This document shows, one piece after another, positions 35,981-43,207 of a DNA stretch of 43,207 nt. Below the pieces are notes generated by a model. The model did not search any database and was not told the origin of the DNA. It was given only the letters and a program-made list of their open reading frames with translations. The translations under genes were made by a program, and so were the position numbers. How positions within the stretch are numbered: the stretch's first letter is position 1; every line of letters begins with the position of its first letter. Origin of the DNA: Cyanocohniella sp. LLY (GTDB lineage Bacteria; Cyanobacteriota; Cyanobacteriia; Cyanobacteriales; Nostocaceae); contig JAKOMP010000053.1 in the NCBI GenBank assembly GCA_022241785.1, positions 1-43,207 on the forward strand. The letters are read 5' to 3'.

Positions 35981-36432
35981 CGGGAGTTGGGCGTAGAGAA
36001 AAAAGCCTCAATTCCGGTTGCACGCGCAACTTTAGAGCGGATGGTGCAAAATAGCGATAGCGATCGCCAACTAAATTTGATTAATTCGTTGATGGAGGAT
36101 CATCTTAGTGAAATACAAGGTGTTATTTTACAAACAGATAGAGTATAATTACTTACAGTGATAGAAGCTGCGATCGCTGATTTACAACCCATCTTGACAG
36201 AAAATCAGGCAACACTCACAAATCGAGTCACCGCAGATTTGTCATTAGTGAATGCTGACTCAATCAACTTTGACGAGTATTTTCTAACTTAATTATCAAT
36301 GCCATTAAACACAATCCTCCAGGACTGTTGTTAAACATTGATGTCAGAGTGAAATACCTACACTGCCGCAACCTGTTAAATAAGAAGCACCAAACCCTGG
36401 CGATGATAAAAGCAGCCCAAGGATACCGCTAG
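35981..36432 (+). pseudogene. Histidine kinase remnant (frameshifted)
   Basis: One frame reads ELGVEKKASIPVARATLERM then VQNSDSDRQLNLINSLMEDH, the second half of a DHp domain, into an in-frame TAA at 36146-36148, continues in the same frame as VIEAAIADLQPILTENQATL, and shifts frame near 36281-36285 into FSNLIINAIKHNPPGLLLNI, an intact-looking N-box of a HATPase domain. It stops at TAG 36430-36432, without G-boxes. So it is the C-terminal part of a cyanobacterial sensor kinase with at least one stop, one frameshift and both ends missing. Confidence 0.75.
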
Positions 36433-36456
36433 GCTGTACGCGGCTATACAAACTAT

Positions 36457-36738
36457 CTATAACTTGACCCGCGCCTGCTTCACCATTGCAATCAGAGTTT
36501 GGTGAGCATCTTCTGCATCGGCTAAGACATGATCAAACTGAATGCGAACCGGCACTGTTTCCTCATTTACCTGGGCTGTTAAATTCATCCCTTCAGCATC
36601 GATTGACAACATTTCTGCGTCCGTCGCATCTGTAACACCCCCAAAAGCCTGAGCATAAATAACAATCGCATTAGCATGATCTTCGTTCATATGCTTGCAA
36701 ATGCGTGAACTAATTTCAGCCGAAAACTGATCAGACAT
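36457..36738 (-). CDS. DUF2470 domain protein
   Basis: A 93-residue single-domain protein of DUF2470, the alpha/beta domain also found as the C-terminal part of HugZ-like haem proteins and fused to pyridoxamine-phosphate-oxidase domains in plants and cyanobacteria. Typical are ICKHMNEDHANAIVIYAQAFGG and MLSIDAEGMNLTAQV followed by VPVRIQFDHVLADAEDAH. The His in KHMNEDH is conserved in the family. Free-standing DUF2470 proteins are known in cyanobacteria; a haem or tetrapyrrole role is only suggested by relatives. The start ATG 36738 is clear. Confidence 0.85.
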   Translation of the reverse strand: MSDQFSAEISSRICKHMNEDHANAIVIYAQAFGGVTDATDAEMLSIDAEGMNLTAQVNEETVPVRIQFDHVLADAEDAHQTLIAMVKQARVKL

Positions 36739-37037
36739 GGTGAGTGCGTGGGTTGATAATACAGCAATTTACTTAATTTTAAGCTAATCTGAATGAAATT
36801 TGCATATTTTCCCATAACTTCAGCCAATACTCAGTCTTACCTCCTGCTGACGGCTGACTACCCACTTTCAAGTTATATTCCCACAGAAGTATTTTTAATA
36901 CCATCTGATTTCACAAGATAACAATTAAAATAAGATAAAAGTTAAATTTGTCAAGTGCTTTTTACTTATTATTGCGGAAACCAAACCACTTAAACTGTAG
37001 CCAAATTATTCAGCTAAACTATTGAAGCTAAGAGCCG
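36739..37037. other. Intergenic region between divergent genes
   Basis: About 300 bp, AT-rich, serving as upstream region of the DUF2470 gene and the phosphatase gene. No repeat or hairpin noted. Confidence 0.4.
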
Positions 37038-37796
37038 ATGAGCGAAACTAGCCAACGTCGAATTTTTATTGGGGATGTGCATGGACACTACGAAGGGTTG
37101 ATGAAATTGATGGAGGCGATCGCCCCGGCATCAGACGATGAAATTTATTTTCTAGGGGACGTAATTGATCGTGGGCCGCAAAGCTGTGATGTCATAGATT
37201 TTGTCATCCAGAATAATTATGTCTGTCTGCTGGGAAATCATGAGCAGATGTTATTAAACATTCTCACCAACGAAAATACTGCCACAGCAGCAATGCAAGC
37301 ATGGTTGTATGGTGGAGGCCAAGCAACCATAGCCAGTTACCAAGAAGCCACTATTCCTGGTGAACATTTGGATTGGTTAAAGACACTCCCTACATATCTC
37401 GACTTGGGAGATATTTGGTTAACTCATGCTGGTGTTGACCCTTACCTGCCTTTATCAGCCCAAACTGCCGAGCAATTTTGCTGGATACGTGATGAGTTTC
37501 ATAGCATTGAGCAGCCCTACTTTTCTGATAAGCTGATTATCATTGGGCATACTATAACTTTTACATTTCCTGGCGTTCCCCCTGGCAAACTAGCACAAGG
37601 ACAAGGATGGCTAGATATAGATACTGGTGCATACCATCCCCGCAGTGGTTGGTTAACTGGATTAGACATGACAAATCATTTAATTTATCAGGCCAATATA
37701 TTTAACAACAGCCTCCGCGTCTTGCCTTTGGCAGAGGGAGTAATTAATGTTGATCCCTGCCAAATAGCAGCTCGCCGCAACAAGCAACGAGCATAA
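37038..37796 (+). CDS. PPP-family metallophosphoesterase (Ser/Thr phosphatase type)
   Basis: A 252-residue calcineurin-like phosphoesterase. Metal-binding motifs in order: GDVHG (12-16), GDVIDRG (40-46), GNHE (66-69), then a His in LTHAGVDP and IIGHT. These match the PPP family of protein phosphatases, and also the related diadenosine tetraphosphatases; the sequence alone does not decide. Complete active site, soluble. ATG 37038 follows a weak purine stretch. Divergent from DUF2470 and convergent with the M48 protease. Confidence 0.9.
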   Translation: MSETSQRRIFIGDVHGHYEGLMKLMEAIAPASDDEIYFLGDVIDRGPQSCDVIDFVIQNNYVCLLGNHEQMLLNILTNENTATAAMQAWLYGGGQATIASYQEATIPGEHLDWLKTLPTYLDLGDIWLTHAGVDPYLPLSAQTAEQFCWIRDEFHSIEQPYFSDKLIIIGHTITFTFPGVPPGKLAQGQGWLDIDTGAYHPRSGWLTGLDMTNHLIYQANIFNNSLRVLPLAEGVINVDPCQIAARRNKQRA

Positions 37797-37862
37797 CTGA
37801 GATGAAGAAGACAAGAAATAATCTCAAATGTGGGCTTTTTCCTAAGTACAAAACAGTTAAGA

Positions 37863-38717
37863 CTATAGTAAGCTGCGGATCTTAGCTCGATAAGCAGCAT
37901 TATCTAATCCGTCACGCTGATTGCTAGGTTGGGCATCAATAGCACGTTGGAGAGCCGTAATGCGATCAGCTGTTCCAGGGTGAGTACTCAAAAAGGCAGG
38001 CATTGACCCTCCTCTTTGCATCAGCTTTTGCATAAAGGAAACCATTGCTGACTGAGCATAACCAGCCTGGGTCAAAGTTCTTAATCCTCTGTTATCGGCA
38101 TCAAATTCATCTTGACGACTGCGGGGACGATTGAGTGCAAGTTCTACCCCAATTCCCACGGCTGCATTCCGGTCTAAACCTGCGGCTGAAGCGACACCAC
38201 CTGCGATCGCTCTTTGTCGCATTTGTTGTACTAAGTGTCTACCGCCGATGTGACCGATTTCGTGGGCAATTACACTCGCTAGTTCCGCCTCATTATCTGC
38301 GGCTCGCATCAAACCGGTGTGGATATAGACATAACCACCCAAAGTAGCAAAGGCATTAATAGCGTTATCTTCCACAACTTGGAAGGTAAAAGGAAGATTA
38401 GGGCGATCGCTATTAGCCGCCAAACGCCGACCAATTTGCTCTACATAGCGATTAATTTCCGTATTCCGGCTCAGTCGAATATTACCACTCTGCAATTGCT
38501 GATTCATCTGCTGACCAAGGTCAACTTCCTGACGATCAGAGATATTCGACATCTGAATTATCTGTACCCCTTGGAACAATAAAGACCGGATATCGAAAGC
38601 CTGTCCGGGCATGGGTGTCGTTAGGCACACACTCAGGGCAACAACCACCGAAATTAACGGATAAAACCAGCGCCGCGGCCACATATAGTGATTAGCAAAA
38701 AAACCTTTCCAATTCAT
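37863..38717 (-). CDS. M48-family zinc metallopeptidase, exported
   Basis: A 284-residue protein with an N-terminal signal peptide (hydrophobic run at about 18-35, cleavage after GQA at residue 40). The zinc motif is HEIGH (152-156), with Glu204 in DEFDAD as likely third ligand. The family phrase FLSTHPGTADRITAL lies near the C-terminus. It resembles the BepA/YfgC protease domain without the TPR repeats, so a periplasmic protease or chaperone for envelope proteins is likely. Single gene, own promoter region of 245 bp shared with the divergent DUF4330 gene. Confidence 0.9.
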   Translation of the reverse strand: MNWKGFFANHYMWPRRWFYPLISVVVALSVCLTTPMPGQAFDIRSLLFQGVQIIQMSNISDRQEVDLGQQMNQQLQSGNIRLSRNTEINRYVEQIGRRLAANSDRPNLPFTFQVVEDNAINAFATLGGYVYIHTGLMRAADNEAELASVIAHEIGHIGGRHLVQQMRQRAIAGGVASAAGLDRNAAVGIGVELALNRPRSRQDEFDADNRGLRTLTQAGYAQSAMVSFMQKLMQRGGSMPAFLSTHPGTADRITALQRAIDAQPSNQRDGLDNAAYRAKIRSLL

Positions 38718-38963
38718 TGTAATTAGGTCTAGTGGGATAAATTATAGGACGAATTTACCGTCTTCTAAGTTGCATTATTGACTCAAAACCCCTTCAGGCG
38801 ATCGCCCGTACAGTTCTCAGTATTGTCCAGTTAATTACCCCCATCCCCTCATCTTCACTTTCCTTGTGATAAACTGTCGCATGACTGCAATGCCCCAGGG
38901 TGTGTCCTTGATAAACCTTATTGCTAAAATCAATTATTCTGTTTGTATTTGGGAAAAGTTTAT

Positions 38964-39497
38964 ATGGCTATTTTAGATTCCAAAGGACGCTTGTTCGGTA
39001 AAATCAATATTCTCGATTTCGGTGCTGCACTAGTTATTGTGCTAGTTATAGTGGGCATATTTTTCTTCCCTGGTACTACTGGTTCAGTTGCCCAAGTCGG
39101 TACTAGAACCGTACCCATTGAAGTAGATTTAGCTGTGCGTGGTTTAAATGTCCGCGACCCTGAACGCTTGTTTGAAAAAGGATTCACTAAAGGCGGTAAA
39201 ACAAACGTGATTATCCGCAATCAACCCTACGGTCAAATTGGGATAAAATCAATTCAAGTATTACCTAGAACCCTCACAGTTTCCCAACCAGATGGATCTG
39301 TCAAAGAACTACCAGATCCCAGAATTAATAATTTTAGTACAGATATGCTGTTAACTCTAGAAGGTAAAGCCCAAATTACTGACACTGGGCCAGTTTTAGG
39401 CAACAGCAAAGTGAAAATTGGTATGCCCTTTGAGTTAGAAGGTTTTAACTATAACTTTAATGCCACTGTCATCGATGTCAGGGTGGAAAACAAATAA
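38964..39497 (+). CDS. DUF4330 domain membrane-anchored protein
   Basis: A 177-residue protein with an N-terminal anchor helix (about 15-36: ILDFGAALVIVLVIVGIFFF) and an extracytoplasmic beta-rich domain. MAILDSKGRLFGKINILDFG is the characteristic DUF4330 start, so I use ATG 38964 with GGGAAAAG upstream. A reading frame from 38943 uses a TTG and adds seven residues. Found widely in cyanobacteria; function unknown. A hairpin terminator follows 28 bp after the stop. Confidence 0.85.
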   Translation: MAILDSKGRLFGKINILDFGAALVIVLVIVGIFFFPGTTGSVAQVGTRTVPIEVDLAVRGLNVRDPERLFEKGFTKGGKTNVIIRNQPYGQIGIKSIQVLPRTLTVSQPDGSVKELPDPRINNFSTDMLLTLEGKAQITDTGPVLGNSKVKIGMPFELEGFNYNFNATVIDVRVENK

Positions 39498-39525
39498 ATA
39501 GTATTTTATTTTTTTTGGTAATAGC

Positions 39526-39562
39526 TATCCCCATTCCCTTCTGGTATATGGGGGTATTTTTT
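39526..39562 (+). terminator. Terminator of DUF4330 gene
   Basis: TATCCCCAT (39526-39534) pairs with ATGGGGGTA (39548-39556), eight Watson-Crick and one G-U pair, followed by TTTTTT. Confidence 0.7.
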
Positions 39563-39648
39563 CGGCATACTCAAATAGACCAGATAAGTAAGTTGGCGAG
39601 AATAAACCTAAATATATGAAGCAATGCAAAAATATTGTAATTTATCTC

Positions 39649-39774
39649 GTAGTAAGGGCTTTAGCCCTTAATTCAGGACTAACGTCCTGACCCTACGGGT
39701 GATGCCTCCGGATGCCGCAGGCTGTACGTTAGTCGCTCATGGGGGAAACCCCCACGACCGCGCTAACTCACTAC
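39649..39774. repeat. 126-bp MITE-like element of nested palindromes
   Basis: Bounded by GTAGT (39649-39653) and ACTAC (39770-39774). It contains AAGGGCTTTAGCCCTT (39654-39669), TCAGGACTAACGTCCTGA (39673-39690) and GGGGGAAACCCCC (39741-39753). The ends resemble those of the element at 8781-8939 (CGTAGT... ACTAC). Confidence 0.6.
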
Positions 39775-39848
39775 AAACCTTTAATTATTTACAACGACTT
39801 ACTTAAGAAACAATAGTCAGTAGTCAATAACTGACTACTGATTGACTA

Positions 39849-40745
39849 CTAATTAAGTAAAGGCAAAAACTTCCTAATTAATCCAATAGTCACTGCTGGT
39901 AGTTCTAACTGCGGCGTTAATCCCACATCTTCCAATGGTTGAAACACGCGGATTGCTTGGGGATTCTTCTCAGCCAGACGACGACCAATTTCGGGGCCTG
40001 TAAACTGTGACTTTTGTCCCCAAATAATCGCGGTGGGAGTTATCAACTGTTGAATGTAAAGGGATAAATCAAAGCATAAATCACCACGAACAAAAGATAA
40101 CGCAGCATATTCGGCATTTGGTTGCTGGGCAGATTTTAAGTAAGCCTCAACAATTTCCTCGTATATGCGATTAGACTGGGCAAATTGTCGTTGTTCTAAA
40201 AAACTGCGAATCCCCCCACTGGTAGCAATTCCGGTGCTATATAGTAAACGATCTAACACTGGAACACTGACTATCTGGGCAAAAAAGCTCCGGGAGTAGT
40301 CTTCACCAAAGTCCGACAGTCCGGCTGGTGTGACTAGAATTAAAGACTTGAATAAATCAGGATAGGCGATCGCTACACGAATTGTGAACGCCGCAGTCAG
40401 AGAAGATGCGATCGCAGTTACTGGCCCTGTACAAGTCTGCTGCACAAACTCCCGAATGGTGATCAAATAATCATCAATGCTGTAGTTGCGTACTGGATGC
40501 TCAGATCTACCCCAACCAATTAAATCTGGTGCTAACAGGCGATATTCCGCAGCAAAAGCTGGATAAACTTTCGACCACTCATAGGCAGAAGAACCACCAC
40601 CAAAGCCATGCAGGAACACTAACGTTTCTCTGTCACGATTTGCGGTTACATTATCCTGCCAAGGTGAGTTAGTGGCTGTATAGTAAGCCATCTTACCTAA
40701 TGAGGTAATTATGGAACGTTGCTCAAATCCCTGTGGCTGAAACAT
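39849..40745 (-). CDS. Alpha/beta-hydrolase fold protein with incomplete triad
   Basis: A 298-residue alpha/beta-hydrolase. FLHGFGGGSSAYEW (44-57) is the oxyanion-hole region and LLAPDLIGWGRSEHP the following loop. The nucleophile elbow is AIASSLTA (Ser115), not GxSxG. The acid position reads IIWGQKSQFTG, where related enzymes have Asp, and the expected catalytic His segment reads LEDVGLTPQLELP. So the protein may be non-enzymatic or use other residues. Relatives are common in cyanobacteria and plants. ATG 40745 is the natural start; it stands alone after the repeat element. Confidence 0.82.
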   Translation of the reverse strand: MFQPQGFEQRSIITSLGKMAYYTATNSPWQDNVTANRDRETLVFLHGFGGGSSAYEWSKVYPAFAAEYRLLAPDLIGWGRSEHPVRNYSIDDYLITIREFVQQTCTGPVTAIASSLTAAFTIRVAIAYPDLFKSLILVTPAGLSDFGEDYSRSFFAQIVSVPVLDRLLYSTGIATSGGIRSFLEQRQFAQSNRIYEEIVEAYLKSAQQPNAEYAALSFVRGDLCFDLSLYIQQLITPTAIIWGQKSQFTGPEIGRRLAEKNPQAIRVFQPLEDVGLTPQLELPAVTIGLIRKFLPLLN

Positions 40746-41186
40746 AAATCTTGATTACAGTTCTGTGATAATTGCTGGATGCGATGGATATTTACTTGAT
40801 CCCAAAGCGCTGACTTTGTAAATTCAAACTCCTTACAGTTTTTATTATTGGTGAACTAATAATTTCGGCACATCTGGCCCCCGTCAGATTAAGTAGATAT
40901 AAAATTCTAGAGTTGCTTGTAAAGTTTTAGTGATTTTTTTTGGACTACCAACAAATATATTTGCTGGAAATTACCCCGCCACAAGGCTTTTTCGATTTTA
41001 CTATCTTAAGTAGTCTCACTTAAAACATAGTGATAATATGAGATTTTCGTGGTAGTCTAAAAGGGAAATCACGGTTAGTGTTCAGCGTTGAGAATAATAA
41101 AAATTCTCAATTAAATAAAGCTCATAATAGCTGTTGATGTAATGACTAATCTGATGATAATTGCAGTCATATTTTAATGGGGTGTC
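40746..41186. other. AT-rich spacer with one perfect dyad
   Basis: No gene in about 440 bp between divergent genes. TTGAGAAT/ATTCTCAA (41088-41095 with 41103-41110, loop AATAAAA) is a perfect 8-bp inverted repeat 77 bp before the next ATG, a possible operator or leader hairpin. Confidence 0.4.
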
Positions 41187-41771
41187 ATGGTAAAACAGGC
41201 TACTCTTCAATCGCAGAAAGGAACAACGTTTGAAGACTCTAAATTTGCACTGGAAAACCATGATCTGCCAAACCAAGTTATGGCTTCATCCAGTCGAGAT
41301 CAGATCAAGGAAGTAATTGCAGCTACTCAGTTAACTGTACCTACTTGTGTTTGTTTAAACTTCGACGACCTAAAATGTTTTGAAACCGTCGAACATCAGT
41401 ATGAGAGATGGGGAGTCATTTTTAATAATTGCCTGGCAATACAGCCATCAAATCCAGCATTTCCCACCCATTCAGGGCTAACAGTATTGATGAGTTCGCC
41501 CAAGAGCAAATTTTTAGCAGCTACTTTCTCACATCCTGTTAACTGTGTAAGTTCATTGGTAACAAGTTCACAGCGGCTAGTTTTGTCTGCATACAACCGC
41601 GATAGTCAACTATTAGCACAAACCATACTCCCCACCGGAAATCTTGCCAATACTGACTCTTCAATGCCCCCCAATGCCTTATTATCCATCACAGCCAAGG
41701 ATATCCACTCTGTTACCTTTAGCGCCTTTGATGGTCAATTCACCCTAGATAATTTTCGTTTTTGTATTTAA
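41187..41771 (+). CDS. Hypothetical protein with beta-sandwich-like pattern
   Basis: 194 residues without signal peptide or membrane helix. The pattern (CVCLNFDDLKCFETVEHQYE, WGVIFNNCLAIQPSNPAFP, SGLTVLMSSPKSKFLAATFS) has alternating hydrophobics and resembles the beta-sandwich domains found before PEP-CTERM anchors in cyanobacteria, but no anchor is present. The last part, SITAKDIHSVTFSAFDGQFT and LDNFRFCI, fits the same fold. No confident family. ATG 41187 is good. Followed by an STRR array. Confidence 0.6.
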   Translation: MVKQATLQSQKGTTFEDSKFALENHDLPNQVMASSSRDQIKEVIAATQLTVPTCVCLNFDDLKCFETVEHQYERWGVIFNNCLAIQPSNPAFPTHSGLTVLMSSPKSKFLAATFSHPVNCVSSLVTSSQRLVLSAYNRDSQLLAQTILPTGNLANTDSSMPPNALLSITAKDIHSVTFSAFDGQFTLDNFRFCI

Positions 41772-41805
41772 TTACACACTGTAAAATTTTCACAAACTCT
41801 CTTCT

Positions 41806-41840
41806 CTAGTCCCTAACCTCTAGCCTCTAGCCCCTAGCCC
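41806..41840. repeat. STRR array between two hypothetical genes
   Basis: Five 7-bp units: CTAGTCC, CTAACCT, CTAGCCT, CTAGCCC, CTAGCCC. Confidence 0.8.
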
Positions 41841-41892
41841 GGTTATTCTAATACATTAGACAATCAATATTGTAATTAGGTAGGTACACACT

Positions 41893-42660
41893 GTGGCAAA
41901 GGCTTCATTTTCTTGGCAGCAACGGATCAACCAGATTCCCATTTGGTCGCTTTTAGAGTTCAAGACAAGAAGCCACAAGCAAAGAACTTTCAAGCCTTTC
42001 TCTGGGCCAGGTGGCATTCTCGGCTTCCTGACAATTATCATTGCTATGCTGTTGTGGAACTGGAAACTCCTCTTGGCACTGATAGTAGGTATTGGGGTAA
42101 TGTTATTAGTTTACTCAATGCCAAAATGGAACTGGCAACTACACTGGTCGGAAGTACGGAAGTTTTTAAATGGCCCTAACTGTCGTTTAGCCTTAGCGGT
42201 TGGTAGTGGAGGTATTGCTACTGTTAGTACATATATGGCATCTGCCATTTGGGTTGAGTCTACCAGTTCTTGGATCGCCACTGGGATGATTTTGCAGGGT
42301 TTGGGGACGCTATTAACTTTAATTTTATTGGTGTGGCAAATTATCAACTTTTATGGAAACCGAGAGGAAGACAGTATTAATCAGTGGATAGTCAATTTAA
42401 CCGAGTCAGATCCCTTGAAGCGTTTGATTGCTATCCGCCAATTAACAAAAATCATCACCAATAAACATCTTGATTCTCAGGTGCAGGAAGAAGTTGTCCA
42501 ATGCTTGCGACTATTACTCAATCAAGAACAAGAAGCAGTCATCAGAGATGCCGCTTTAGAAAGTTTACAAGCCTTAAATGGTTTACCATCAGGTTCATCC
42601 AGTGCCATGCCGACTTTGATTCCGCTATCGACAAAAGTTAAAACTCGCATGTATCAGTAG
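41893..42660 (+). CDS. Membrane protein with C-terminal HEAT/armadillo-like segment
   Basis: 255 residues, GTG start at 41893. Membrane helices are visible at about residues 43-57, 59-74, 97-115 and 127-150. The cytoplasmic C-terminus (about 160-230) reads SDPLKRLIAIRQLTKIITNK and EEVVQCLRLLLNQEQEAVIRDAALESLQAL, two helical hairpins like HEAT/armadillo repeats. I recall similar cyanobacterial proteins called armadillo-type fold proteins, with unknown function. An adaptor role on the membrane is only a guess. Confidence 0.7.
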   Translation: MAKASFSWQQRINQIPIWSLLEFKTRSHKQRTFKPFSGPGGILGFLTIIIAMLLWNWKLLLALIVGIGVMLLVYSMPKWNWQLHWSEVRKFLNGPNCRLALAVGSGGIATVSTYMASAIWVESTSSWIATGMILQGLGTLLTLILLVWQIINFYGNREEDSINQWIVNLTESDPLKRLIAIRQLTKIITNKHLDSQVQEEVVQCLRLLLNQEQEAVIRDAALESLQALNGLPSGSSSAMPTLIPLSTKVKTRMYQ

Positions 42661-43005
42661 TTTTGCCATTGGATCACATAGCACCAAATAAAAGGCGATC
42701 GCTTGATCAAACCCTATAATCTAACACGCTTTAATGAAGGTATTGGGACTTCAGCGTGTTTCGTACTTAGGGTCTGTTTTGCATACCGACACCATCAACT
42801 AGTTTTGTCTTTGGTTTGGCAGATAACCAAGTTGGCCAAGCAACTATAATGGCACCAATAATTATTAAAAATAAAAATTGTTCAATTTTTTGCTTGTATA
42901 CATTTTTGCGTTTTTCTACTCATACCTTCATAATTATAGCGGTTCCTGCTTGAGTACAATACAGTATGGGATGATGGAGTATATTAACATCTAAGTGTCT
43001 GTGGA
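42661..43005. other. Spacer and probable left end of an IS630-type element
   Basis: No gene. A dyad AACACGCT/AGCGTGTT (42723-42730 with 42753-42760) may end the preceding transcript. The element boundary is likely near the TA at 42935-42938 (TATAGCGGTTCCTGCTTG), as IS630-type elements insert at TA, but the other end is outside the window. Confidence 0.35.
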
Positions 43006-43207
43006 ATGAAACCTTACTCCTGTGATCTGCGCCAGAAAGTGATTAATGCACATAACAACACAGAAGGCTCTCAACGACAACTGGCAAAAAGATTTAGTGT
43101 CAGCTTGAGTTTTGTTCAAAGTTTACTCAGACGATATCGTAGTAGTGGGACAATTGAGCCAAAGCCTCATGGTGGAGGTCAAATACCAAAGCTCAACAAT
43201 GAGCAAC
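43006..43207 (+). CDS. IS630-family transposase, N-terminal part (runs off window)
   Basis: ATG 43006 opens 67 codons to the window edge: MKPYSCDLRQKVINAHNNTE, GSQRQLAKRFSVSLSFVQSL, LRRYRSSGTIEPKPHGGG. This is the N-terminal helix-turn-helix of the IS630 group (DLRQKVI at the start, QLAKRFSVS as the first HTH, and the PKPHGGG linker). The DDE catalytic domain lies beyond the window, so intactness is unknown. Confidence 0.88.
   Translation, partial: MKPYSCDLRQKVINAHNNTEGSQRQLAKRFSVSLSFVQSLLRRYRSSGTIEPKPHGGGQIPKLNNEQ

Noticed and set aside
36457-36738. DUF2470 as part of the nearby pseudogene cluster
   Set aside because: Intact, on the opposite strand and with full family signature; it merely abuts the remnants.
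41082-41276. Minus-strand frame upstream of the 41187 gene
   Set aside because: Half of it covers AT-rich spacer and half shadows the hypothetical protein; Tyr/Phe/His-rich chance peptide.

Overview
The window comes from a filamentous, probably heterocyst-forming cyanobacterium of the Nostoc/Anabaena group. Evidence: photosystem II genes psbB and psbT, a Mo-dependent nitrogenase C-terminal-domain protein, the octamer GCGATCGC (HIP1) recurring throughout on both strands, and many arrays of 7-bp short tandem repeats (STRR: CCCCACT/CCCTACT and complements) typical of Nostocales intergenic DNA. This assignment is inference from gene content and repeats. A transposase fragment lies at each end of the window. 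I saw no rRNA, tRNA, CRISPR array or prophage.

Layout. 1-144: start of a transposase on the minus strand. 262-5223: a four-GAF degenerate sensor kinase (minus) divergent from pyrD (plus), then a two-TM protein of unknown function. 5417-8656: ergothioneine operon egtC-egtB-egtD on the minus strand, with STRR arrays at both borders. 8992-11717: solute-binding lipoprotein and one permease of a peptide/nickel-type ABC importer, same strand, upstream of egtC. 12231-12590: small exported protein. 13572-16830: psbB, psbT and ribosomal protein S1 with an acidic 17-residue repeat tail, followed by a HAD protein and a Uma2 nuclease-like protein. 18407-19723: Tat-exported PhoX-like phosphatase. 20492-22795: a methyltransferase, a nitrogenase-associated domain protein and an OmpR-type regulator. 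22988-25967: arsM - phosphate permease (PiT) - arsS, an apparent arsenosugar operon. 26041-26468: two related short-RNA-like modules, each carrying the CTCCTCACAC core of the cyanobacterial regulatory RNA Yfr1 followed by a terminator. 26764-33586: GNAT acetyltransferase, unknown protein, hisC, YqiA-like esterase, two small proteins, a CheY-like receiver and a Crp/Fnr regulator. 34196-35698: two-domain PPK2 (polyphosphate:AMP phosphotransferase). 35866-36432: remnants of TnpB and of a histidine kinase. 36457-42660: DUF2470 protein, PPP-type phosphatase, M48 protease, DUF4330 protein, alpha/beta hydrolase and two proteins of unknown function. 43006-43207: start of an IS630-type transposase.

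How it fits together. Most of the window is chromosomal housekeeping (pyrimidine, histidine, photosystem II, translation) with small accessory modules. The egt genes convert histidine to ergothioneine; EgtA- and EgtE-like enzymes are not in the window. The ars genes methylate arsenite and add a radical-SAM step toward arsenosugars, with a phosphate/arsenate-type permease between them. PhoX, PiT and the PPK2 protein all concern phosphate but are separated and need not be co-regulated. The most notable non-coding signal is the tandem Yfr1-like pair downstream of arsS.
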